Shown here piece after piece: positions 21,505 through 34,700 of a stretch of 64,000 nt of DNA. The position numbers and the translations under genes were made by a program. Numbering within the stretch: the first letter of the stretch is position 1; each line of letters opens with the position of its first letter. This DNA comes from Enoplosus armatus (lineage: Eukaryota > Chordata > Actinopteri > Centrarchiformes > Enoplosidae). The notes beneath the pieces were generated by a model. That model had not been told where the DNA came from. It saw only the letters and a program-made list of their open reading frames with translations, and did not search any database. Where the stretch lies: contig NC_092183.1 in NCBI RefSeq assembly GCF_043641665.1, positions 15,338,501 to 15,402,500 on the forward strand. Direction: 5' to 3'.

Positions 21505-21837
21505 TTATATGTTTCCCACGATGTGACTGTTTGATTCGGGTAAAAGCACCTGCGGACGTATACAGAGGGGGTGATACAGCTTTAACAGGCTGAGCGCGTG
21601 CTCAAATGCATCAACTAGTGTTGCTGACTGCAGGTCGGCAGCACCACACTTGCGACTCTTAAACTGCCATAACTGGGTGAAACTGAGCAAGAAACGCAGC
21701 TGGACATACATCGATATATCCAGCCCCGTTATCAGATTCAACTCATTTTTCGTCAGTGCGAATAATAACACTGTCTCATCCGTTCCTGGATCACGCCCAG
21801 AAGCAGGTTCAGAAGGTCGTATGTTATCAGAGGACAT
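21505..21837 (-). CDS. Unrecognised 110-aa ORF in a CpG-richer patch (uncertain)
   Basis: A single open frame on the minus strand starts at ATG 21837 (context AAAATGTC) and ends at a TAA at 21505-21507. The predicted product begins MSSDNIRPSEPASG and continues as a mostly helical-looking chain with many Leu residues, with no signal peptide or membrane segment. I recognise no family. It sits in a patch with more CpG than its surroundings. A plausible splice donor (ATTCAG/GTAATG at 21864) on the opposite strand suggests the same patch could instead be the noncoding first exon of the downstream membrane-protein gene, which would make this ORF a chance antisense frame. Confidence 0.25.
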   Translation of the reverse strand: MSSDNIRPSEPASGRDPGTDETVLLFALTKNELNLITGLDISMYVQLRFLLSFTQLWQFKSRKCGAADLQSATLVDAFEHALSLLKLYHPLCIRPQVLLPESNSHIVGNI

Positions 21838-22821
21838 TTTGAGAGTGGACCTGGATATATTCAGGTAATGTTACATTGTGTAGAATCTAAAATTTGCACT
21901 AGTGACTCGGTTTTTCATGTTTAACCTTTGAAATTCACGCTTTAGTGTCTTTGCCGTGTATGAAGTGTCATGGACTGTGCCGCTAATAGTGTACAGTGGG
22001 GTGATGAAATTCTCATGTGCTGTGAAACTCGCCCACTGGCGCGATAAACTGTAAGATGAGGCGATCTCGTTCTAAGTTTAGTGTCTCATACATTTGGTTA
22101 GTACTCCTTAATTAGAGGCTGATGTGTTTACATTTAGTTTTAGAAAAGCCATGTGTATCACACATGTCTGTGTATTAGGTATACCTAGGCTAGCTAACAC
22201 TAATGCAGTCTAATAGCCTACAATCCTGCAATTAATCCTACTTTCGTCGAGGTTATAAATTAGGTTATGGAAAGGTGTTGATTCCCCTGTATGATCATTT
22301 TGTGGTGGTGTTGTTGAATTGTATTATGTAACAGGCTGCGGCGAGTGTGGTGGTGTGTAGTGTGTACGATTTCTGTTAGGGTAGCTTTGGTAGTATGGAT
22401 GGGGGACGTTGAGACGTTAAAGTCATATGAGAAAGTACCAATTGTGGTGGCTAAAAAACTCAAAACCCAAGTTGTTGTGGGGATATGGAAGAAAAAAATT
22501 GAAGAGTAAGAGTGAAGAGCTGAGGCAAAACAGTGGTTCTGACTGAGGGGTAATGACAGGAAGATGTCAGGGAAGAGAACAATTAGGAATTTCTTACTAT
22601 AAAGTTTCTGATCTAAACTATATGTTCAACAGGAAGTGTGGGGGGAACAATATACATCCCAGTGAGCAACTGTGGAAGACAGCTGGCTCATTTTGTGTGA
22701 TCCAGAAGGCCTTCTCAGCACTGATTTCTAACATGAATGGTAGGCTTCTGACAAATTACCAACTTCAAAGCATGTCCGTGTCCAGCCTTCAATTTAGTTT
22801 TTTATTTTTGTCTTGACAGAG

Positions 22822-24737
22822 ATGACCGCCATCTTTCTGCTGCTGTATGCTTGTGTGCCTGCTCAGGACTTCCCAGTCACTGCAAGTCACAGTATGTCTT
22901 CTCTTGACCTCCACTCTCATGATTAAAAAAAAAAAGTTTATATGACATATTTCATAGATATACTGTTTGATGTTACAGGTGGAAACACATCTGTGAAGCA
23001 CTTTTTCTGCAAGATTCCAGGATGTGCCACTAATGTGACTTGCGTATATTGCAATGACATTCCTCTCTTCGGTGACACTCACATCGCAAATTGCACAGGC
23101 CTTCCACCACCCAATACTGTCTGCCAGCATGGTGGTCGGGCATTCGTTTCCATCGTTGCAGATGTTAACTGTGAATTTGAAGGGAAATCCGGATATATTC
23201 AGACCGAAAAATGTACAGGTATATGCTTTTACTTTCTAAAGCCTTTAATATACTGTACGTCATTCACAATGTTAATCTTAAAAATTTAATTTTCATTTGA
23301 TGGCCCATAAAACAACATATTTCACAGATTTAGTGAGTTAACATTCACATTAATATCCCTGTTCTTTTTGGGGTTTTGGAGTTTTTTATGTGTAAACTTC
23401 ATATATTTCAGAAACCTGGTTAGCCCCATATGCTAGTTTTGAAAAGCACAAATATTCTACTTGTGTACTTTGAGATGGGGATACTGTGTAATGTGAAGCC
23501 TTCATCCATGTTTTTGTTTACTGCAGTTCACTCCAACTGAATGCTGTTTGTTAATAATTTCATGTTGGAGGGAAATCCCATCACTGCACACAGCTAAAAT
23601 TCATCATCCACATTTTAGCTGTTGAATCTCTGCTGTCACTTTTTGCTGACTTTAAATCAATGTACTCTTCACAAAAAGCAATAACACACTTGATGCCAAA
23701 CTAGATTCTAGTTTCTGTTCAATATGCTGATGATAAATTAGAATTTCACACCCAGCACATTTTCCTAAATCGATAGTCCCATTGTATACGGGTAAAATAT
23801 ATTTTCTGATGTTTTTTATGATTATGTCTTACTTTTTAACCCTTCTCTTGTTTTCTCAACTAGACCACAGCAACATTTGTGATTTTATCAGTGGTAAGCT
23901 TGTCCTGCATATAGACTCTTTACATCATTCTGCTCACTATTTTGATTGACCGTTGACTGGAGTTTTTCCTCTTTCCTTCAGCTGTCACATCTCCACCAGT
24001 CACCACAAAGGCTCTGCAAAAAGACCACGCAAAACATGGACCCATTATTGGTGGAGTTTTAGGTAAGTTTTGAACACCAGTAAATCTGATACTTTTCTGC
24101 TTATACCATGTTTCTTCTGCTTCTGGATAAGCAACTGTCGACAGCAGCCAGTGGTAAATCATTCTTATAAAAATGCTTTTTGCTACTAATCCGACTTGCT
24201 TTTACTTTGCCATTCTTTGTCTTCTTGCTTTCGCACAAGGCTGATTGCCTTTCAAATGCCGACAATGAGGTGAGATCAAAATTTTATGATCAGTTGCATT
24301 TATTTTATATTGATACAATCGTCTTATATATCCATTTCTTGATTCCACAGGTGGTTTAGTACCACTACTAGTAATAGTAGGCTTATCTGTGAATTTCTGC
24401 AAAAAGAGACGAAACAGAGAGCAAGGTAATGGAAATATATTATTGTTATTCATAAAGTTCATGTATTCAGATGTTTAGCTATTGTGATATCATGTTACCA
24501 AGTCGTGTTTAGTCTGAATTTGTTTCAGTGACTGTACCCCTAAGGGAGATGCACAGCTCTGGAGAAACCAGTGAGAGGTTAGTGAACATTAAATAGCCAG
24601 CATATAGCCCTTAGTATGTGCAAAGTCGATGTAAATATACTAATTCTGAGACGACTTTTTACACCTTCAGAGATACTGTGGACCCTGGTCTGGATGATGG
24701 CAGCTCTCCTTCTGAATGTGATGTGGAGCAGTCATAA
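22822..24737 (+). CDS. Uncharacterised Cys-rich single-pass type I membrane protein, 203 aa
   Basis: Seven coding exons join in frame with GT-AG introns: 22822-22891, 22979-23218, 23864-23893, 23982-24062, 24351-24425, 24529-24577 and 24671-24737 (612 nt, 203 aa). The start follows an acceptor by two bases (CTTGACAG/AGATG), so the 5' UTR is on an upstream exon. Residues 1-15 look like a signal peptide (MTAIFLLLYACVPAQ). The ectodomain (about 16-132) has nine Cys (34, 39, 45, 48, 62, 72, 88, 102, 109), three N-glycosylation sequons (N26, N42, N61) and a Pro/Thr stalk (SPPVTTK). A membrane segment at about 135-156 is followed by the basic stop CKKRRNR. The roughly 46-aa tail has no Tyr, hence no ITIM/ITAM, and is Ser/acidic. 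Five introns are phase 1 and the last phase 2, common in receptor genes. I recognise no family; a receptor or adhesion role is inference. Confidence 0.8.
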
Positions 24738-24747
24738 TTTATTGTTA

Positions 24748-24753
24748 AATAAA
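24748..24753 (+). other. Polyadenylation signal of the membrane-protein gene
   Basis: AATAAA begins 11 bp after the stop codon, giving an unusually short 3' UTR if used. Confidence 0.6.
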
Positions 24754-25029
24754 CACGTTAATTTTGAAACAGGCTACTTTTTATTTTATTGTGTACAAGC
24801 CTCCACCACAAGTTACTATACTATCACAGGGATGCCACAACTCTCATATCATGCAACCAGGAACTAAAATGTGAATTTAACAGTTTGGGAGAGATGACAG
24901 GTATATGAATGCCATTCTAACTTTAAGCAATGAAATGAAATAAATCTGGATTCCTCTGTGGCCTGCAGGGGGCAGGCTAGTCCCTAGTCATTTTGTATCC
25001 AGTAGTGCACTGAATGGCAATAAGGGAGG

Positions 25030-25489
25030 GCAGGGACGTAGAGACACGCAGGGCTTCTTGCTGCTCTCAGTGGAGGAGTGACTATTCAGTTGAACCACTG
25101 TCAGCTTGTAGTGGAAATACACACTGCGAATATTTTTCTTAACCGCATTTATTTATCTGTTGGGGTCGGCTACTCGAGGAAAGGGCTTTCTGAGAGGACT
25201 GCAGCAGCTACTGAGGAAAATATTTCTACGCGACTACTCACAAGAAGACGATTGGCTGGTTTCTATGAGTTTGATTTGTCCAGTGCGAAACACCAGATAT
25301 CTTGGTACGATTTATGTTCACTGTTAAAAAATATATACATTAGGGGTTAACTGTACTGAGACAAAGACCGATAACGTTCATACATAACGTTTCGTGTTTC
25401 AAAGTGTTTCCAGGTGTTGCGACAGGTGAACAACTACAGGTGCGCTTAAACTGTTTCTGGTCGGTTACATAGGTTTTATGACATTATAG
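25030..25489 (+). promoter_or_regulatory. Candidate pip5k1b promoter/first noncoding exon
   Basis: This patch is visibly richer in CpG than its flanks (for example GTCGGCTACTCGAGG, TACGCGACTACTC, ATAACGTTTCGTG). It contains two donor-like sites on the plus strand: TCTTG/GTACGA at 25304/25305 and ATTATAG/GTATGAG at 25489/25490. The next plus-strand gene is pip5k1b, whose first visible exon (36731) starts with an acceptor, so it needs an upstream exon. Linking the two is inference. Confidence 0.35.
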
Positions 25490-25869
25490 GTATGAGGTTA
25501 TATTTTCTTATTTTACCATAATGTAAATTATAACATTTAAGTGAAGGCGTGAAAATTAAATGTGGTCTTGGTTCAGGTGGTGGCTCATTTGAATTTCATC
25601 CTTAAACTCTACATTAATGAAATTCATGTTACTGATGTTGAGATAAAGCAAGTCGCACAACCAGTTTGCGCCAGAGTGTCAGTAGTGCTTTCTGTAAGAA
25701 CATTTACTTTGCCGCAGTTTCCTACTAATGAGGAAGTTTGTTGTTTATGTGTCTGTGACTCTGTCTTGCACGTTTGATGGGAATTGAGGTTGTGTAACAG
25801 CAGAGGAAGAAAGTCACTTGTTCAGCACATTGTAATAATGGAAATCACACCTTAACCCCCTGCTTTCCA

Positions 25870-26094
25870 TTAACGCACCCACCCCCTACTGGACACTTTA
25901 TCTGGACACTTAACCTTATTTTGGTCACTACACTGTTTGTTATTTATCTTATCTTATCTTATTTTTATTTTTATTCTTATTTTACCTTTTATATTCTACT
26001 TATTTGTTTTTTAAAACAATAGCACCTTCAGACCACGGCAAATTCCTTGTAATGTATGTTACTTGGCAATAAACAGTTTCTGATTCTGATTCTG
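25870..26094 (+). mobile_element. 3' tail of a non-LTR retrotransposon (LINE), truncated
   Basis: The stretch contains CACTACACTGTTTG, a T-rich run with TTATCTTATCTTAT, then CAAATTCCTTGTAATGTATG, TACTTGGCAATAAACAG and a short TTCTGATTCTGATTCTG tail. This is the typical 3' end of a common teleost LINE group. No reverse-transcriptase ORF is present. Confidence 0.65.
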
Positions 26095-29000
26095 GTGTGT
26101 ATGAGTGTAGAATAATGCTGATGATCTTTTCATGTCTAGCTGTTAACACCTGGCTCAGTTTAACCTTTTGTAAGCCAAAAGACTACTGCAGTCATACAGT
26201 TGTTAAATCCCTGTGGCATACTATGTGCTGTATCCAGGTGACAGATTGTCTGTATTCCAAACACATTATCTGTGTGCATTATTAGATGCTGCACTGGACC
26301 AGCCTCATATAGCCTACTGACGTGAGCCTCAGTACCTATCACATTATCACTGCTCTTTACAGTGAAGTGCTACATTTCTCCTCCTGGTAGTTGGCAGTCA
26401 GGCTGTGAGTGTGAAATAGCTTCGCCAGTCCTAAGAGAAAAAGAGATAACTGGTTATCTTGTATGCTATACTGGGAGACTGAGAGCTGCCCAGTGAGCAC
26501 TGCTCAACAACAGCAGTGTCCAGTGAATTATCTGGACTTACTGATTAACATTCAGTGGCAGTTCAACTGTTGAGCTTGTGTTTATGACATTATATCATTG
26601 TGTTTGAAGGAGAGGTAAGCTTTGTCATAATGAAAGACGTTTTGGCACATTATGATGGTTTTCTCTGCAGTAAGAGAGGCAGTTGCAACTTTATATTTTG
26701 TTTCCTTCATCTGAGAGTCTTGAACAACTTGAATGAGAAATGTTTCCCATTAGAAATGACTCTGGACTTTTTTGAATTCATGAAATAGAATAAATGTTTG
26801 ATAGAACACAGTGATTTATTTGCTTTTCCTTCAGTTTAACCTCTTTCTAGACTATCACAGCTTAAAACATGTGGTCACAGGGCATCCTGGTGGTTCAGCT
26901 GGATGAAGAGTGAAGTGTAAGTCTTGGGTCTGATCTTTGCCCTGAGACCCTTTTCATGTTCAAGCTTGTGTCTCTGCACTGCAAAGCGGCTAATAAAGCA
27001 ACATATGTTAAAAATATCTTGTGATTGTACCTTGAAATATTACAGACACCAGTCACTAAGTCAGAGCGTGATATACTCATGATTGGAGAAAATTAATTAT
27101 CATGCATATCTGACTGGTCTCAAGCCAGGCTTTAGGACAAGGAATTTCACAGGACTATGAGCCTGTGGTTTCCTCTATGAACTTCTTGTTTCTTCCTCAT
27201 TTGACTGGGAGGCAGTGCAAGTGGTCCAGCCCGGGTCAGGTTGGTCAGGTTGCCGCAGAGGAAGTTTGAAAGGGAAAACAGCTCATGCAAATCCCCTGCT
27301 CTCTCCTTGGGACTAACACCTGAGCTCTTGCGCTGTGCTGCCTGCCACCCTTGCACTGATATGTTGCTTGTCAGAGTGAGCAGCATCTGTGCATTATGTA
27401 ATATTTTCTGTCTGAGTAGCAGCAGAAGTGCCACAGCACTGAAGAGCCAAAATCTTGTCAACACAAATCATATTTATTCTCAGCTCCTCTTGGGCTTTTT
27501 CCGGGAGTGGATCAGATTCTCTCTTAAATAAGTGACTAAATCGTGATACTGACTGTAACTGTAAGCATTCATCTCTGATTCAAAGCAGAGGGACACCTTT
27601 TTTAAGCCAACATTAGTATATCCTTTTCCTGCTGTATATGCTTCCTGTGAAGAGGTAATACAGCAATTAACAGGTAAATGGTTTTTAGTGCAGTCTTGTG
27701 ATTTTGGGTCAAAGAGCACTCTGTGTACTGTGCTCACACTGTACCATGGGATCCCAGTAGTGACAGGACCAAAATAACAGGCATATGAGGCTCATTAAGA
27801 CAGTTACATAAGTCAGTGCCCTGAACAGTAGTTCTTAGCTCTCTCTCTCTCTCATTCCTGATAATGGTCCGACTGACCGATGTGCCTTGTGTCCAGACGC
27901 AGGGGTGTGGCCCCACATTGGGTCTGGTTACATTCAAGATGTCCTGATAAAAAAATGCCTCACTGTGTTGTGATAATGAAATTCGGCACCTCGTAATGTT
28001 TGTGTGTGTTTAGTGTGACCTCTCTTCTTCCTACACCTACTCTAATTCTTCTCTCAGAGGATCCTCTCTCACTCCCGTCTACAGTGTTATATTCTGGGTC
28101 CAAGTGCTAATGTGCCACGTCCCAGTTGAGTTGAAAGTGTGACAAGAGTGTTTGTTTTCTTTCCAGAGTTTGTCATCTCAGGTTATACAGCACCATGTCA
28201 TTCTTTTCTTCTTGCTTTTTTCAGCTCAGTTGTAGCAACCTTTACTCAGATCACTTTAATTTCAGTGGAGCAGCAGAGCGAGTGGCGGTGCATTTCATTG
28301 TAGAATGAGATTCAAGAGTATTTGTAGGTTGCTTCCATACAGTTTGAAAAAAGTATGACAAAATGTGGCATCCACACCTTGGTGGACATCATTGGAGTTA
28401 TTGTATTTCAGTTTACTGTGGTTCAACTTGTTGCAGTGGTTGGATGTTCTGCAATACAACATGCAGTTGGTTTCGCAGGTTCTGATGGTTAATGAATGTT
28501 GTGTGTTATGCTGCTTTGCTATTTCACCAGTGAGTCAGTGCCAGGCCTTTAGGGGTTTCTACTAATGATTACTTTTTTATTCGTTAATAAAAAATAAACT
28601 TGTCTGTGATGGAAAAACAAATGGGGATACTCTGTAAATTACCTCAACAGTATCGCTGTACTGCAATGTCTTGTTACTTATTGGCGGGCACATACTCTGA
28701 TACTGAAAATGTGGGATAAACTAATATTGGCTGATTTATTGACCATCTTGAATTATCTACATTTGTGAAGCATTAACTAACATGTGTGGTGTTTTTACTA
28801 GATAAATAAAATTATTCATTGTTCATCAAAATTGGAATTTATTGTGAATAATAACAGATCATTGGACTATTTGAATCAGTGCGCCAAGCCTCCTCAGAAT
28901 ATTTTAAACAAACAAACTTTTGAATCAGAGCACTGCTGAAAAAGAAGGTACGTAAAACCTGGACACATACTCTATTGATTTGATGAGTTTTAGCCCCCAC

Positions 29001-31660
29001 GCCTCTGTTCAGTTGTGTTGCACCTCTACCTAAGCACATCGTGGGCTGCTCTCTCTCTGTTATCTATTTTATTGTCCTCATTCATTCTGCAAGGCTGCAC
29101 TCATGTCAGCACATACCACACACTACTGATAGCCACCAGGACTCAGTCAGGACTTCATAATCAATTGTCTTTTACTGTCAGTACTGTGATCAATGTTCAC
29201 CCTAGACGATATAAAATGTATTAGAAAATGAAACCTCACAGCAATGGAGCCTACAGAAATTGTACCATAAATTGTCCACCAGTTGTAACAATTAGGAAAC
29301 CGTGAGAAAAAGTGCACAGGGTGTGAAAAACGTAGCCACCAGGTGCCAGATTGTAAAATTGCATCCAAGAGGAAGCTACGAGCTGAGGTGGAAGGGCCAA
29401 CTGTGTGTGTGTGTGTGTTCAACCCATTCTGGGGACTAAAAGCCAATATATCTCAGCCTCTGTGACAGATTTTAACAATTATTTTTTAAAATAAGTCTCT
29501 CAAAAGTCCTCCAACTATACAAAATCACTGAAATGAGAATCTAAGAGTGAAGATACAACTTGTCACAACAATCCTCATTCACAGCACCTTATGTAATTCT
29601 TGATGATGTGACCTGACACACATTCGTCAAAGTTAATCGTCAAAGCTGTGTTTCTGCTACATGGACTCCCTAAATTCATGTTTCTACAGAGATATGTTAA
29701 TCCTGGGAAGACTGTCAACTAATACCAGTGTCAGAGTCTGTTAAAAATGTCCTTAATTTATTTTGCAGCAGGTGAATCTAGATGTAGAATTTCCCAGTAT
29801 TATTGCTTTGATCTTAATGACCTCCAAAGGGGAGTTCCCCCCTCCCTGGCCTCTCAGCACATTGGCTTCAGCTTTTGAGAGGATGAAAAAATCTGTTAAA
29901 GAGGGCCTTCTCCAGTAATTGGCTCATAATTGTGCTCCTCTGTATAACGATTGGTTGGTTGGAGTGTTGCAGACAGAGTGATAGGTTGGCAGCCATGCAG
30001 GAATTCAGATTATTTGGAGGTTGTGGTGTTTGTTGTTGTTTCTTGTTGTTGTTGTTTTGGTCCTGCTGAACCCCCATGCCCCCCTCCTCCTTTCCTGCCT
30101 CGGTAATGATGAGGCTTGCAGAGGCCCACTCAGGGGACTCTACGGTGCCAGAGTGAGAGAGTTGGAAGGAGAGATGACTAAATGAAAGGGTGGGAGAAAA
30201 GAGTTAAAGAATATGGAAATTTGACAGCATGAAACTCCTTCTTTTTTTTCTTCAGCAACAGGCTGCTACCTCTGATCAATAAAGGCAGGGTGACCTAATC
30301 CCCTCTTACCCCCCACGATTGACCACTACTGCGAATAATCAACAGTCAGTTTTGCCCACAGAAATATGCATAGGTAATAAACCTGCCTGTCACCCTTGTG
30401 GCTTAAAGGAGGGTAAGAGGACCTTTGGATTCCAGGGCAGGGCTGAGTAAAACTAAGCTGTGCTTGTCTGGGATGGGCAAGTCTCTGTCTTCTTCTCTTT
30501 GTGTCATGTGATCATGTTTTCCACGTGCTGTGATGTTAGGAGCTGAGGCTTGCTTGCGTAGATATCACTGGTGGCTGAATATAATAAGCCAGCTGTAATA
30601 AGTCCTTGTCTCAGAGAGTGTCGTGCTGTACTGTATCGCTCCATCAGGGCAGCCTCTCCCTGCCTCTGTGTCTTAAGAGAACATTGTCTCTGGTTTCTCT
30701 CTCTATATACTCATCTCTATGTTTCGCTCACCCCCCTCCATTCCTTCAGTTGAATCATGTGACTCTCTGGACACAGAGGGTGACCTACCCCTCACTGCTT
30801 CTCATGCAGAGTGCAACTAGAGGAGACACTCTCTGAATTACAAATACACAGGCCGAGTCCTCTCCCTGGGTTTGTTGCATTCATGTTGTCTTAGCAAACA
30901 AAATATTTTCATTGTCTTGCTCCATATTCATTGCAGTGCAGAATTTTTTTCCTTCCTGTCCTGCTGGGAAAATTGCTTTGCTTTTAATAAAAATTGACAT
31001 GTGGTTTTGTTGTACATTGTTGTTGCAGAAATTACGAGGGAAGCCACCCAACTAAATATTTAAAACTATCACACCTTTTGTTCTGTATCTCTGTTTCTCT
31101 CTCCCATTGTCTTCCTCCTCTGTCTTTTTCATTCCCTAGTTGTCATTCCCAGTTGCTGTCTAGCTCATATTTTCTGTTCATACCACATTTGAAAGGTCAT
31201 AGCTCTGTAGGTGTAGTCCCTCCTCCCCTCCCACCTATTGTTTCTCTTTATTTGCTGTTGTCAAAAGGTCAAATACTATCAATAGTTAAAATGTACATTT
31301 AGTTGGTGGTAGTTGCCTGGCCAGTGGTATATCTCACACGTACACGACCTTGAGCCCGCTAAAACAAGCATTAAGATTTATGTTGTGCTCAGCACACACT
31401 GCACACTCTGCACTGTGTGATGATGCATTAGGGACAGTAGCTGTTCTCAACGTAAAGAGCTCCCATTCTTTGCACTTGTCGTCTTATCCTTGCAGCTTCA
31501 TGTTTTTAAGACATAAATCACTGTATTTTTAGCCATGCTAGCTCTGTAGGCGGGTTGATCAGTCTGTTTATACAACAGTGTCCAACTATGGGATGGATGT
31601 CACTTTCATGACAACATGCATCTAAAACTTATGACCAAAGTTTCCTATGTACTCTGAGAT
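26095..31660. other. Non-coding DNA, probable pip5k1b 5' intron
   Basis: I see no exon with acceptor, open frame and donor of recognisable product here. The few ORFs over 90 codons have no family resemblance. Short simple repeats occur (CT-rich at 27841-27855, TG at 29402-29419, GTT at 30027-30058). Confidence 0.5.
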
Positions 31661-31675
31661 CAATGCCAAAATACT

Positions 31676-31795
31676 GTAGCATGCTAACTGAATGATGTTA
31701 GCATTCTAACATGCTATACATTAATTATTACACTACATTAGCACGCATGCTAAGTGTACACTTGTTAACATGCATAACATACATGCTACACGCTG
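31676..31795. repeat. Degenerate CATGCTAA-type motif array
   Basis: Near-palindromic words such as TAGCATGCTAACT, TGTTAGCATTCTAACATGCT, TTAGCACGCATGCTAAGT and TTAACATGCATAACATACAT recur over 120 bp without a fixed period. They are related to the TAGC-rich words near the kif2a start. Confidence 0.55.
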
Positions 31796-34700
31796 GATGT
31801 TACATGATAAACACCACCTAAAAATATAAATATAAAACCTTTTGATATAGGCAACAGAAAAAGTCTTTTCATTTGGTGCTGCCGTACAACCAAACCTCAA
31901 TTTTTGCCCTTTTAGGAGTAATAGCAATGAAAGTTGTCTCTACGTTGTTAATCCAACTAATCAAACATCCACATGGGCTGCAAGTGTGGCTACAGTTTTT
32001 TGTCTTGTTTAGACATATAGTGTCCACACACACTCACACATACTTCTCTGCCAGCCCTGCAATGATGCGTGCCTGCTGCATGCAGGCAGACACTACTCTG
32101 AAGCTAAAGCACAGCTTGTCCCTCAGAGGGATGATGAAAACAAACACACCTCCAGAGGATACTGTGAAATATGGAACAGAATGCACCAAAAACAATCCAA
32201 AATAAAACCTGCCTGCTGTTTTACAGCTTCATTTGGTGTGGGGATTCACCAAGGAGAGAAAACAGAGATGCTTGGCTATGTTTACCGGGCCACAAAACCT
32301 GTATGTTTGTGTGTACATGTACGTGTTGAGACTGTTTGCATTTTCTGTCCTGTTTGCTTTGTGTGTATTTGTATTTCTCATTAGGCAGTCTATTTGAATT
32401 GGGTGGAACCAGAGCAGAGCTCCTGAATTGGGTGTGTTTTATCTCTTTTTGTGTGTTTTGTGGGATTGATGAGCAGATATTTCTGTTTGACTGAACATTT
32501 CACAAGGACAGTGTCAGTCTATTCTCCATCCCCCTCACTTCACTCTGTCTGCCCCCCCCCCTCCCCCCACTAAGCATTTTCTACTCCTCTGCCTGTCTCG
32601 CTATGTGTCTGTGAGCAAAATACAGTCATTCTTGAAATATCTACAACAGCCAGGGGATAAATCTGAATGTTTTTGAGATGGTAGAGGACTACAAATCATT
32701 TGTTCATTATTGTAATTTATAGGACTGATCATTTCTGCTGGGTTAGTGGAGAGGAGCCCACACATTAGATGTTTGTTTCCTAGCCGCATGATAACATAAC
32801 ATGACACATTTCACAGAAGCAACTATTTACACGGTTGGGGTAACGAAGCCAATTATGTAATCACACTAACACACCAAACAGTGAGCAAGTGTTTACGCAA
32901 GGCATCAGAAAGATAATGACTACTGCCCCCACACCACATATACATTCACCCTTGGGGTATACAGTACTTTTGGGAAATTTGGGATTTTATTTCATCTATT
33001 AGTTCACACTTTATTACAGTATATTTTATCATTTTACCTGTTTTCCCAACATATTGATTTTTGGACACGTAAAAGAGATTTGGTTAAAAATACAAATATC
33101 AATGCAATTGAACAAGTTGTCTAAGTTAAATTTTGCTTGGGTGGAGTTTCTGTGAGCCATAGTCAAGGATCAGAGCAGTTAAGTTGATGAAGCCGATCCC
33201 CTGCAGGCCGAGCTAAGCTGACTCCCCATGCATCTCCTTGATTGTATCCATCCAAATCCAGATATCTGTGCTTATCTAACATCTCACAGTCAGGGATTGT
33301 GAAGGTCATGAAAGCCCAGAAGTCCAGTCCTCAACGTACTGCATTGCTGGTCTGCAATTGATTTTCCATTATGTCTCCAATCTGCTGCAGTAATCCAATA
33401 GTATCAGGGGACTGAAGCAAAGCAGAGCAAAAAGGAACCTATATGTAGGATCTGTTTCCTGGTGATAGAAACTGTGGGAGTCTCTTTGAATACCTCTCAG
33501 CTCTGATGTTGTGATCAGATGGTTTGAAAATGGTTGTGCTCTACTGTGTAAATTGCTGTTCTACTGCTGTCCCTATAATAAAGAACCAGATCTCCCTATT
33601 GGAAGAGATAAATTATTTTTAAAATATGTATAATTTCTAAAACAAGTGTGACTGGTTCATTGATTTGTCTGATTCCTGCCTTCATTATTGTTACTGCTAC
33701 CTTGTCTACTGAGACCAGTGAGGGAATATTACCACAGCTCTGATCTGCATTTTCATCATACCAGACAGCCCATGTCTGCTCTCAGCAACATATTTTCCTT
33801 GCCAGCACTGCTTGGCTACAGAGTGGCTATTTGACTTTCACAAGGCTGGCTGGCACCCTTGGCAATATCCCTGAAACCATGGAGGAGATATGGCATGAGA
33901 GCCAATGTTTGATCTGCACTCAAGTGTGTTTGTCTGAAGGGTGGTAGAGTTTCTGACAAGGGCAGACGTGTGGACAAGCGGGAAGAGAGTTGTTTAGGAA
34001 CAGAAGTACTAACAGAGAGAAGAGCTAAGTAGGTAAAGTTTATTTATATAGCACCTTTTAAGAGCAGAAGTCACAAAGTTCTTCACAAGTAGGAATGATA
34101 AAGTGAATGAAAAGTACATTGTTGACCAAGTCTGGGTTTTGACAAAGACACAGTCACTGAAAGAGCTGATCACGAGTTTGCCAAGAAACTTCACAGCAAC
34201 TCTTTTGTCTTTTACATTTTTACTGGACAGTTGCCTTGTCTGTGTGCAGTATATTCGCTTGTGTGTGAAATCTAAGCTTGACAACTGTGTGAAATGGAAA
34301 TTGACCCAGATTGTGGTTTTCCCCTTTCCATCCATATTTTCTTGTCTACATTGTGCAAACATAGTCTTGCACAGTTTTAACGTATGAAGTCCTTGCTTGA
34401 CTTTCACAAATGCACCTAAACACACCCACAACTCAACCCCTCTCCACAGGCCAGTTCCAAGTGGTTTTTATTCAGATTTCGACTTTTAAGTACAGAGTTT
34501 CCTTTTCATTGATTTGTGTCAGTTTACCCATTTAGTCCTCATACAGACCGCAAAACATCCACTATCTGCCAGAGGCATTGATTTGTATTTGTAGCTCACA
34601 GTAATGTAATTGTGACTTGCAGTTTACAAGGTATTGTTATACATATGTGTAACAGTGTAAATGTTTCCTTGTTATACTCCTGTATGCCATTGGTATTTGC

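Noticed and set aside
27147..27531. Overlapping 105- and 96-codon ORFs on opposite strands
   Set aside because: No upstream or downstream exon continuity, no recognisable domain, intronic position.
34009..34431. 140-codon minus ORF, with an overlapping 94-codon plus ORF
   Set aside because: Both lie in an intronic region that includes a dispersed repeat fragment. Neither translation shows a domain, signal peptide or family resemblance, and two overlapping frames on opposite strands suggest chance openness.
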